From Acidovorax sp. (GTDB lineage: Bacteria > Pseudomonadota > Gammaproteobacteria > Burkholderiales > Burkholderiaceae_C): a stretch of 64,000 nt of DNA. The position numbers and the translations under genes are program-made. Within the stretch, counting starts at the first letter, position 1; the number at the start of each line of letters is the position of its first letter. Where the stretch lies: positions 1 to 64,000 of the forward strand of contig NZ_JAPUDY010000040.1 in NCBI RefSeq assembly GCF_027492855.1, read 5' to 3'. The notes beneath the pieces are model-generated. The model was not told the DNA's origin. It was given only the letters and a program-made list of their open reading frames with translations, and ran no database searches. Positions 1-6,809 of this stretch are shown here, in pieces.

Positions 1-217
1 CCGACACAGCGGCACTGGGGCCGCTGGCATCGGCGATGACCACCGTCTTGCCCACACCCAGGCCCGCGAGCAAGCCGCCTACGCGGAAGGTGGGGGTGTT
101 GGGAGGGGGTGGGGCGTCACCACCACTACCGCCACCGCAGGCTGCCAGCACGAGGGCGGTGGCCAGCAGCCAGGCGTGGGCCAGGGGGCGGAGGGTAGGA
201 GTGGTCTGGGTGACCAT
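1..217 (-). CDS. Lipoprotein of unknown function, N-terminal part only
   Basis: This frame opens with ATG at 217 (minus strand) and stays open to the left edge, so only the first 72 codons are visible. The protein starts with a polar, arginine-containing n-region and a hydrophobic stretch (WLLATALVLAAC) that ends in a typical lipobox with the lipidated cysteine at about residue 31. A Gly/Ser/Pro-rich spacer follows (GGGSGGDAPPPP). It is therefore likely an exported, lipid-anchored envelope protein. After the spacer a segment reading VGGLLAGLGVGKTVVIAD resembles the start of a beta-sandwich repeat common in Comamonadaceae lipoproteins, which is only an impression. Function cannot be assigned from this fragment. 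Confidence 0.7.
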   Translation of the reverse strand, partial: MVTQTTPTLRPLAHAWLLATALVLAACGGGSGGDAPPPPNTPTFRVGGLLAGLGVGKTVVIADASGPSAAVS

Positions 218-340
218 GCGGCGGTTCCTTGTAGTTGTCTTGCGGGATGAGCAAGACTGAACGTACCGGATTCGCGCGGGTTTGTATGTCCCCAAAACTG
301 ATGACAAGAGCGAGAGCGGGTGGCGGTGCAGAAGAGGGGT

Positions 341-397
341 AAAAAGTGGCTCTAGCGCTTATTTAACAAGCGCTAATAGCTATTAAATTAATAGTAA
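341..397 (-). repeat. Dispersed GCGCTT/AAGCGC hairpin repeat, copy 1
   Basis: Read on the minus strand this copy carries the elements shared by nine sites in the window: an AT-rich block (CTATTAATTTAATAGC), a dyad with arms AGCGCTT and AAGCGCT, and a trailing AGAGCC plus A/T run. It lies downstream of the hydroxylase gene that ends at 417 and upstream of the lipoprotein gene that starts at 217, so it fills most of that intergenic gap. The rest of the gap (218-340) shows no gene. Confidence 0.75.
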
Positions 398-416
398 TGC
401 GTGCTGAGGATTTTCG

Positions 417-1703
417 TCAGCGCAGCGCGCCAGGCCCCGCCATGAATCGCGCCCACGCCGGGGCTTTGCCGGTGAGTTGCCCCACGATGGCGGCCTGTAG
501 CGGGGGCAGGCGGCGGGCGCCCTGCAGCACCAGTTGCCGCAGCAGGCGGGGCACGGGGCGGGCGTCGGTGTACAGGCGCACGATGGCGTTGGTGCCCTGG
601 TAGATGGGCCAGGCGTGGCGGTGGTGTTCGCGGGCGTAGGGGGCCAGGGCGTCGGCGCTGCCGATGTCTTGCCCGCGCTGGCGGGCGGCCACCAGCGCGG
701 CGGTCAGGCGTTCTACCCCGGCCAGGCCCAGGTTGTAGCCGTGGGCGGTGACGGGGTGCATGCCCACGGCGGCGTCGCCCAGCAAGGCGCAGCGGTGGCC
801 TGCAAAGCGCTGGGCATACACGGCGACCAGGGGGTAAGCGTGGCGCTCGCCGTCGAGCTCCATGGCGCCCAGCCGGTTGTCGAACTGCGCTTGCACCTGG
901 GCGGCAAAGGCCTCGGGGGCCAGCGCCATCAGCGCGGCGGCATCGTCGGCGCTGGCCGTGACCACCACGGAGCACAGGGGGCTCCCGTCTTCGGGCGCGT
1001 CGGGCAGGGGCAACACGGCCAGCGTGCGTTCGTAGCCAAAACATTCATGCGCCACGTTGCCGTGTGGCGTGGCGTGGCGCATGCGGCAGACGATGACGGT
1101 GCGGCCGAAGTCGGTCATCTGCGCGCCCAGGCCCAGTTGGCGGCGTGTGGCCGAGAAGCGGCTGTCGGCGGCCACCAGCAAGGGGGCGCTCAGGCGCTGG
1201 GGGGCAGCGGCATCGCCGGTGGGCTGGTAGTCCAGCTCGGCATGGCCGGGCAGTGCGGCCACGCGCGTGACCTGGGTGCCGGTGAGGATGCGCACGCCCT
1301 CGGTGCGCGCGGCCACCGCGTAGGCCGTGCGGCGCAGCGCATGGTTGGGCACGATGAAGCCCAGGGCGTTGGTGCCTGCCGGTGTGTTGCTGCCGCCGCC
1401 GCTGCCGGTGTTCAACTGCAGGGCGCTACGTTGGCCCAGGGGGCCGTCGTGCACCTGGGCCTCGTCGATGGTGCCCAGCTCATGGGCGGCCAGGTGGGCC
1501 CAACTGCCCAGCCGCTGCAGCGTGGCGCGGCTGGGGTGGGTGAGGGCGATCTCGCGGCCGTCGGGCGCGGGCTGGGCCAGGGTGCTTTCGGGTTGCTGCT
1601 CGACCACCGTGGCGGTGAAACCGGCCTGCGCCAGGGAGATGGACAGCGACAGGCCCGCCGGGCCTGCGCCGACGATGAGCACGTCGCTGTGGTGGGTGGT
1701 CAT
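417..1703 (-). CDS. FAD-dependent UbiH/UbiM-type hydroxylase
   Basis: This is a 428-residue flavoprotein monooxygenase of the UbiH/UbiF/COQ6 family, which hydroxylates the ring of ubiquinone precursors. The N-terminal dinucleotide-binding motif (VLIVGAGPAGLSL) begins at about residue 7. A DGREIALTH segment follows near residue 50. The second FAD motif, GDAAVGMHPVTAHGYNLGL, lies in the C-terminal third. DGREIALTH and the overall layout look most like UbiM (the alternative C5/C6 hydroxylase), but UbiH, UbiF or a relative cannot be excluded by eye. The ATG at 1703 was chosen because it sits directly before the Rossmann strand; a longer frame to a TTG at 1808 adds a low-complexity extension. A Gly/Ser-rich insert (GSGGGSNTPAG) near residue 105 looks like a surface loop. 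Confidence 0.8.
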   Translation of the reverse strand: MTTHHSDVLIVGAGPAGLSLSISLAQAGFTATVVEQQPESTLAQPAPDGREIALTHPSRATLQRLGSWAHLAAHELGTIDEAQVHDGPLGQRSALQLNTGSGGGSNTPAGTNALGFIVPNHALRRTAYAVAARTEGVRILTGTQVTRVAALPGHAELDYQPTGDAAAPQRLSAPLLVAADSRFSATRRQLGLGAQMTDFGRTVIVCRMRHATPHGNVAHECFGYERTLAVLPLPDAPEDGSPLCSVVVTASADDAAALMALAPEAFAAQVQAQFDNRLGAMELDGERHAYPLVAVYAQRFAGHRCALLGDAAVGMHPVTAHGYNLGLAGVERLTAALVAARQRGQDIGSADALAPYAREHHRHAWPIYQGTNAIVRLYTDARPVPRLLRQLVLQGARRLPPLQAAIVGQLTGKAPAWARFMAGPGALR

Positions 1704-1824
1704 AGCAGTAGAGAACGGAGCGCTGAATCCAGAGCGCCCGCCCCAGGGCGGGGCAGGCTGCGCGCCATTGTGGACGGAGGTGCCAGGGCGGGTATTGCCC
1801 TGCGTCAATCCGTTGTCGATCGGG

Positions 1825-1880
1825 TGCTATTAAATTGGTAGCTGCTGGCGCTTGTCCATCAAGCGCCAGGGGGCAAAAAA
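1825..1880 (+). repeat. Dispersed GCGCTT/AAGCGC hairpin repeat, copy 2
   Basis: It has TGCTATTAAATT, GTAGCTGCT, then GGCGCTT and AAGCGCC arms separated by six bases, then an A-run. The change of both arms (A to G on one side, T to C on the other) preserves pairing, which argues that the hairpin itself is kept. It lies between the hydroxylase (start 1703) and the 3' end of the beta-helix lipoprotein (1911). Confidence 0.8.
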
Positions 1881-1910
1881 TGCCACATGAATCGTCAACA
1901 CGTTCTCATC

Positions 1911-3947
1911 TCAGGGGTATTGGTGCCCCCGGCGCGTGCGCCGGGTGTCCCCTGCGGGCAGGCCGGTGGTGGGGCCGCTGCCGGTGAGTGCGCTGCTGGC
2001 CCCGACGGTGCTGCCGGAGGCGGGTGTATCAAAGCCATAGGTTCCCTGCCACACCGCCCAGGTCATGTCGTTGGCCGAGCACTGGCTGTCCTTGAACGCC
2101 AGCGTGTGGGTGCTTTCTATGAGGTTGGCCGCCGCAGAAAGCTGGGTGGCCAGATTGGCCGGCCGGCTTTGGCAGGACAGGCCGCCGTAGGGGGGCAGGC
2201 TGTCGTTGCTGATGATGTTGTGGCTGATGCGTGTGCCAAAGCTGGTGGGGTTGAACGGCCCCCAATTCATGCCGATGCGTTGCTTGACGACGGTGTTGTG
2301 ATGCACGTCGTGGTCGCGCATGTAGCAGGTCGTCTGAAAACACTGCACACCCAGGTGGATGCCGGTGTTGATGAGCAGGTTGTGGTGAATGTGCAGGTTG
2401 GTCGAGTTGCCTTGCGCGGACACCTGTATGCCCATGGCATTGCGATGGGCGTCCGAGAAGCTGATGTAGTTCTCGCGATAGGTGTTGTACTGCGAGTTGT
2501 CCTTGTCGTGAAAGCCACCAAAGGTCTGGCCCAGGTTCAGCTGGTTGTTCTCTATCAGCGATTCGCCGGCATCGAACAGGGTGGTGGCGTAGCCATCGCC
2601 CACATAGGTGCCGAAGTCGTTGTCCTGCAGCAGGAGCTTGTGCCGCCAGGCCGCGCCGGTGTCGCCCCAGCCGTGGATGAACGCAGGGTTCTCGCGGTTG
2701 TCGGTTGCCTCGCCATCCAGAAACCGCACATTGCGGACCACCAGCCCGGCCTTGCTGGGATCGCTGACGATGCCCCATTGCTTGACGCCTGTGATGTCGA
2801 CACCTTCGATGCGTGCTGCCGGAGCCAGGTCGCTGTTGACGGAGATGCGGCTGCCGCTGCCCAGGGTCAGCGTCACCACTTCATCCGGATAGGCAAGAAA
2901 CTGTTTGGCCTTGCTGTCGTTGACCCTGATGGCGCCGGGAAGATACGTGCCCTTGCGCAGAACGATGGCCTGGTTGGCGGCTGAATTGGCCAGCGCATAG
3001 GCCAGCGTTTTGTAGGGTGCGGCCACGGTGCCGCGCCCTGCGGTGTCGGCACCATCGGTTGCAACGAAGAGGAAGCGCGAGGCGGCAGACTGGATCGTGA
3101 AGCTTTGCTCCAGCGTTTTTTGCGCCGCGCCACTGTCGCGTATCTCCAGCGTCAGGACATAGGTGCCCTCTCTGGCAGGCGTGAAACGTACCGTGCCCCG
3201 CCGCCAGTCCAGCGATACGTCGGCCATGTTTTGCGCAACGCCGCCCAGGGTGAAGCTCTTGATGCGGTATTCATACGGAAAAAGCCCCCCCACAACACCA
3301 GGCCGGCTCTCGTAGGCAATGCCTGGGTAGGCGATGTCGCGCATTCCGAAAGACACGGCCAGCGCTGCGTTGGGCAGCGTCTCGGGCATGGTGATGCGCG
3401 CCGCCGGGGTATGGGTGCAATGGACAAATACGGGCGCACCGTCTGCGGGCACCGTGGCGGGTGCCCCTGCGGACACGGCACACGATTGGCCCACGGGCTG
3501 CGCCAGCACCCGCAAATCCAGCGCAGCACCTGCGGCCACTTGTGGCGCGAACGCATAGGGCTGATTGAGCGTGGCATCGAGCGCGGCCGAACCATGCCCC
3601 AGCTTGAGGGTGGCACCCAAGCCAAGCCCTTGGACCCGCACATTCAAGGTGGTGGGGCTGACTGGTCCTGGAGTTGGTGTCGGTGTTGGAGTGGGCGTTG
3701 GGGTCGGAGTTGGCGTGGGCGTGGGCGTGGGCGTGGGCGTGGGCGTCGGAGTCGGAGTCGGGCTAGGCGCAGGTTCCGTGGGCACCTGAGAAAAAGGGGG
3801 CGGCCGGTTGGTCGATGGGGTGGCAGGGTCGTCCGATCCGCCGCAAGCGGCCAGCCCTGCGGCCAGGGCCCAAGCTGCCATGGCCTGGGCCATGCGTCGT
3901 TGAGGGTTGGGCGCGGGCGCAGGCAAGCGGTGGATATGGGGCAGCAT
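1911..3947 (-). CDS. Lipoprotein with Pro-Thr linker, Ig-like and beta-helix domains
   Basis: The 678-residue product is exported: basic and hydrophobic residues up to a lipobox (LAAGLAAC) put the lipidated cysteine near residue 35. A linker of about 40 residues, mostly alternating Pro and Thr, follows. A segment around residues 180-290 (from a MPETLPNAALAVSF sequence) looks like a putative Ig/cadherin-type fold. From about residue 295 (ATDGADTAGRGTVAAPYKTL) to the end the spacing of Asn, His and Gly is that of a right-handed parallel beta-helix, as in pectate-lyase-like and DUF1565 proteins. It probably binds or cleaves a polysaccharide at the cell surface; no catalytic triad can be assigned. 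The ATG at 3947 has AAGGA ten bases upstream; an upstream TTG at 4028 lacks a spaced site. Confidence 0.75.
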   Translation of the reverse strand: MLPHIHRLPAPAPNPQRRMAQAMAAWALAAGLAACGGSDDPATPSTNRPPPFSQVPTEPAPSPTPTPTPTPTPTPTPTPTPTPTPTPTPTPTPGPVSPTTLNVRVQGLGLGATLKLGHGSAALDATLNQPYAFAPQVAAGAALDLRVLAQPVGQSCAVSAGAPATVPADGAPVFVHCTHTPAARITMPETLPNAALAVSFGMRDIAYPGIAYESRPGVVGGLFPYEYRIKSFTLGGVAQNMADVSLDWRRGTVRFTPAREGTYVLTLEIRDSGAAQKTLEQSFTIQSAASRFLFVATDGADTAGRGTVAAPYKTLAYALANSAANQAIVLRKGTYLPGAIRVNDSKAKQFLAYPDEVVTLTLGSGSRISVNSDLAPAARIEGVDITGVKQWGIVSDPSKAGLVVRNVRFLDGEATDNRENPAFIHGWGDTGAAWRHKLLLQDNDFGTYVGDGYATTLFDAGESLIENNQLNLGQTFGGFHDKDNSQYNTYRENYISFSDAHRNAMGIQVSAQGNSTNLHIHHNLLINTGIHLGVQCFQTTCYMRDHDVHHNTVVKQRIGMNWGPFNPTSFGTRISHNIISNDSLPPYGGLSCQSRPANLATQLSAAANLIESTHTLAFKDSQCSANDMTWAVWQGTYGFDTPASGSTVGASSALTGSGPTTGLPAGDTRRTRRGHQYP
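3670..3766. repeat. Hexanucleotide tandem repeat encoding the Pro-Thr linker
   Basis: Units related to GGCGTG on the plus strand (CACGCC on the coding strand, Pro-Thr) run through this stretch. Five exact GGCGTG copies lie back to back at 3712-3741, with degenerate GGTGTC, GGAGTC and GGCGTT units on both sides. Because the unit is six bases, gain or loss changes linker length without breaking the frame. Confidence 0.9.
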
Positions 3948-4162
3948 CGAGCGCAGATCCTTCAGGTCTGGGGTTTGTGGCGCCCGGCTGTGCGCCGGGG
4001 CGTTTATGAGGCTGCCGCAGGTGTGCAACCCCCTCTCTGGCCGCGGATTCTGGGTGCGCCGGATGCCGTGCGCGATAGGGGCACCCCCTAAATTTGTTAG
4101 TCCTTGTAACTATTTAGTGGGTGTGTAGCAGCACGGCACGCAGTGCGGCTGGACCATTCAGG

Positions 4163-4220
4163 CGCTTCTATTTTGATAGCTGCTTGCGCTTATTCATCAA
4201 GCGCTAGAGGCCAAAAAACC
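4163..4220 (+). repeat. Dispersed GCGCTT/AAGCGC hairpin repeat, copy 3
   Basis: It shows CTATTTTGATAGCTGCTT, then GCGCTT, a short loop, AAGCGCT, then AGAGGCCAAAAAA. This is one of the best-preserved copies and can serve as the reference. It sits in the 290-base gap between the lipoprotein start (3947) and the stop of the membrane protein at 4238; no gene was seen in that gap. Confidence 0.85.
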
Positions 4221-4237
4221 TCTAAAGCATCTGCCGC

Positions 4238-4681
4238 TCAGTCCTTGGCGGTCTTGCGTGTGCTTTTGGCGGGTTTCTTGCGGGCAGGGCCTGCGGTTTG
4301 CTGCTTGCCGCGCAGGTGCAGCCCCCAGGTGATCATCAGCCACAGGTAGGACACCAGGATGCCGTAGGCCGCTGCGGCGGCCAGTGACAGCGGTGGGGCG
4401 GCGATGGAGCGTGGGCTGGCCATGGTGGTGAGCAACTGGCGCGTGCCGGTGCCCACCACGGGCGCAGCCTGCTGGCTGCCCGAGCGGGCCATCAGCGCCG
4501 CCATGAAGGTGAAAAACTCCATGAGCAGCGCGCCGATCAAAAAGCAGGCCGCCAGGGCCAGCAGGTGCGCCACCGCCCGGCGGTTGCCCTTGGCCAGGAA
4601 GACGATGGCCGATACCAGCACCAGCGCGGGCAACAGCAGCACCAGGGCGGGCCAGGCGGACGTGAGCAGGTGCATGGGCAT
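4238..4681 (-). CDS. Small membrane protein of unknown function
   Basis: The 147-residue product has about four hydrophobic segments (roughly residues 6-28, 36-56, 95-118 and a short one between) and ends in a lysine-rich tail (RKKPAKSTRKTAKD) that should face the cytoplasm. I do not recognise the family. The ATG at 4681 (followed by a second ATG at 4675) was preferred to the longer frame because the membrane segment starts immediately after it; no convincing ribosome site precedes either. The gene lies 81 bases downstream of the BCCT transporter on the same strand and could be cotranscribed with it. Confidence 0.55.
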   Translation of the reverse strand: MPMHLLTSAWPALVLLLPALVLVSAIVFLAKGNRRAVAHLLALAACFLIGALLMEFFTFMAALMARSGSQQAAPVVGTGTRQLLTTMASPRSIAAPPLSLAAAAAYGILVSYLWLMITWGLHLRGKQQTAGPARKKPAKSTRKTAKD

Positions 4682-4762
4682 CGGAGGGCGTGTGTGAAAA
4701 GCGCAGCGATTGCGCGGAGGGAACGGTGCGGATGATAGACGCACCGCCCCCGGCCCCTGCCC

Positions 4763-6310
4763 CTACGGCCGCTGTTGCGGCGCCGTGGCGGCGGGCGGCT
4801 CCACCATCTCGCGCATGCGGCGGCGCAGGGCGCGGTCGCGGCGGTCTTCGGCTTCCCAGTCGGCTTTCACGCCGCGCCACAGTGCTATGGCCATCAGCAA
4901 GATGACGGCGGCGAACGGCAGCGCGAAGACGATGGTGGCGGTCTGCACCGCCTTCACGCCACCGGCCAGCAGCAGGCTGATGGCGATGCCCGAGATCAGC
5001 ACGCCCCACACGATCTTGATGCGCGCGGAAGGGTTCTCTTGCCCGCCAGTGCTCATCATGCCCAGCACCAGCGTGGCCGAATCGCCCGAGGTGACGAAGA
5101 ACACCAGCACCAGCACGGTGGCCACCACCGACATCACCGCGCCCCAGGGCAGGGCGTTGAACATGGCGAACAGGGCGGTGGAGACATCGGCGTTGACCGC
5201 GTCGGCCAGGGGCACGCCCTGCATGATCTGCAGGTGCAGCGCCGCGCCGCCGAACACCGAGAACCACACGAATGCGGCCAGCGTGGGCGCGAGCACCGTG
5301 CCCAGGATGAATTCACGGATGGTGCGCCCGCGCGAAACGCGTGCGATGAACAGGCCCACAAACGGCGACCAGCTCACCCACCAGGCCCAATAGAACACCG
5401 TCCAGCCGCCCACCCAGCCGCTGTCGCGGAACGGGGTCATGCGCAGGCTCATGCGCACGAAGTCGCTGAGGTAGCTGCCCAGCGTGTTGGTGAAGGTGTC
5501 GATGATGGCCACGGTGGGCCCGAGCACGAACACGGCCAGCGCCAGCAGCGCCGCCACGACGAGGTTGAAGGTGGACAACCACTTGATGCCGCGCCCCAGG
5601 CCCGACACCGCCGAGATGAGAAACAGCACCGTGGTCACCACGATGATGCCCACCTGCCAGGCTTCGCTCACCGGCACACCCATCGCGGCGTGCAGCCCGC
5701 TGTTGATCTGCAGCGCGCCCATGCCCAGCGAGGCCGCCACGCCAAAGGCGGTGGCGATCACGGCCAAAATATTGACGGCCGGGCCGATGCGCTGGAGCGG
5801 TGCCCAGGGCAGCGACTGCACCACCGTGCTGGCCAGGGCCGAGCCACCCCGGCGGAACTGGAAGAACGCGATCGCCAGCGCCACGATGCTGTACACCGCC
5901 CAGGGGTGCAGCCCCCAGTGAAAGAAGCTGTAGCGCATGGCGGCGTTGGCCGCCTCGGGTGTGTTTGCGGCAATGCCGGGCGGCGGTGCGCCGTAGTGCG
6001 AGATGGGCTCGGCCACGCCCCAGAACACCAGGCCGATGCCCATGCCCGCCGCGAACAGCATGGCAAACCAGGCGCCGATGGAGAACTCGGGCTCATCGTC
6101 CTCCTGGCCCAGCTTCAGGTCGCCGTAGCGGCTGAGCGCCAGCAAGACTGCCATCACCACCAGCCCCAGCACCACCCACAGGTAGAACCAGCCGAAGTTG
6201 CGCGTGATGGCTGCGAGCGCCGTGTCGAACACGGCGCCCAGGGCATCCGGCGCAATCACGCCCCAGAGCACGATGGCGAGGATCAGGCCCGCCGAGATAA
6301 GAAGTTCCAT
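4763..6310 (-). CDS. BCCT-family transporter (betaine/choline/carnitine type)
   Basis: This 515-residue inner-membrane protein has the length and roughly twelve membrane segments of the betaine/choline/carnitine transporter family. Diagnostic pieces are the glycine-rich GMGIGLVFWGVAEP in the third helix region (about residue 90) and WSPFVGLFIARVSRGRTIREF, the family signature, in the middle of the protein. Such carriers take up quaternary ammonium compounds with Na+ or H+; the substrate cannot be told. It starts with ATG at 6310, preceded by AAAGGTGACCT, a reasonable ribosome site. The C-terminus is short and polar (EDRRDRALRRRMREMVEPP), so an osmosensing tail as in BetP is possible but not shown. 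Confidence 0.9.
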   Translation of the reverse strand: MELLISAGLILAIVLWGVIAPDALGAVFDTALAAITRNFGWFYLWVVLGLVVMAVLLALSRYGDLKLGQEDDEPEFSIGAWFAMLFAAGMGIGLVFWGVAEPISHYGAPPPGIAANTPEAANAAMRYSFFHWGLHPWAVYSIVALAIAFFQFRRGGSALASTVVQSLPWAPLQRIGPAVNILAVIATAFGVAASLGMGALQINSGLHAAMGVPVSEAWQVGIIVVTTVLFLISAVSGLGRGIKWLSTFNLVVAALLALAVFVLGPTVAIIDTFTNTLGSYLSDFVRMSLRMTPFRDSGWVGGWTVFYWAWWVSWSPFVGLFIARVSRGRTIREFILGTVLAPTLAAFVWFSVFGGAALHLQIMQGVPLADAVNADVSTALFAMFNALPWGAVMSVVATVLVLVFFVTSGDSATLVLGMMSTGGQENPSARIKIVWGVLISGIAISLLLAGGVKAVQTATIVFALPFAAVILLMAIALWRGVKADWEAEDRRDRALRRRMREMVEPPAATAPQQRP

Positions 6311-6809
6311 AGGTCACCTTTCTGGACAATCGGAAAAGGCGATGTGCGCACCCACCGTGCCCGCTGCACCGCAGTGCCAGCGCGTCCAAAAAAGAAGCGC
6401 CCACGGGCCGACAAAGCCCGCAGAAAACAAAGCGGTGCAACACAGGCCGACAGACAGCCTGTGTGGAAAAGGGCAAAAGGGGCCGGAGCGGGCGGGACCA
6501 GGGCCGCCGTATCCGCCTGCACATCACGGAAGGCGGGCCGCGCTTTTTTTTGCACACGGTGTGTGCACCTGCACGGCGCGCGCGTGGCGCTCCATGCATG
6601 GGCGTGGCCCGGTGCCGATGCGCGCAGCGAAGGCGCGGCAAGGCGGGGGAATGGCTCCGTGCAGGGCGTGCACAGAGCGGGGAGGGCGTAATTTTAGGCA
6701 ATGCGCGCCGTGGGCGCCGTGCAATACCGCAGTCAAGCGCAGGGGTGCTGTCAATTCGGGGACGGCCCGGCATGGTCAGCGCGCGGGTGCGCTGGTACGC
6801 TGTGTTGCT
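6311..6809. other. Divergent intergenic region with a 17-base dyad
   Basis: About 500 bases separate the BCCT gene (minus) and the acetoacetyl-CoA synthetase (plus). No convincing coding frame was found. At 6551-6567 there is a perfect dyad TGCACACGGTGTGTGCA directly after a run of eight T on the plus strand. The T-run lies on the wrong side for a plus-strand terminator and reads as A on the minus strand, so a regulator site is a better guess than a terminator. Promoters for both genes must lie here but I cannot place them with confidence. Confidence 0.4.

Noticed and set aside
1704-1808. N-terminal extension of the UbiM-like enzyme from the TTG at 1808
   Set aside because: The extension is low-complexity and non-conserved, and the ATG at 1703 sits at the normal distance before the FAD motif.
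3670-3766. CRISPR array
   Set aside because: The repeat unit is six bases with no spacers, and it is translated as a Pro-Thr linker.
6542-6567. T-run plus dyad as a terminator
   Set aside because: The T-run precedes the dyad on the plus strand and becomes A after the dyad on the minus strand, so neither strand has a stem followed by U.
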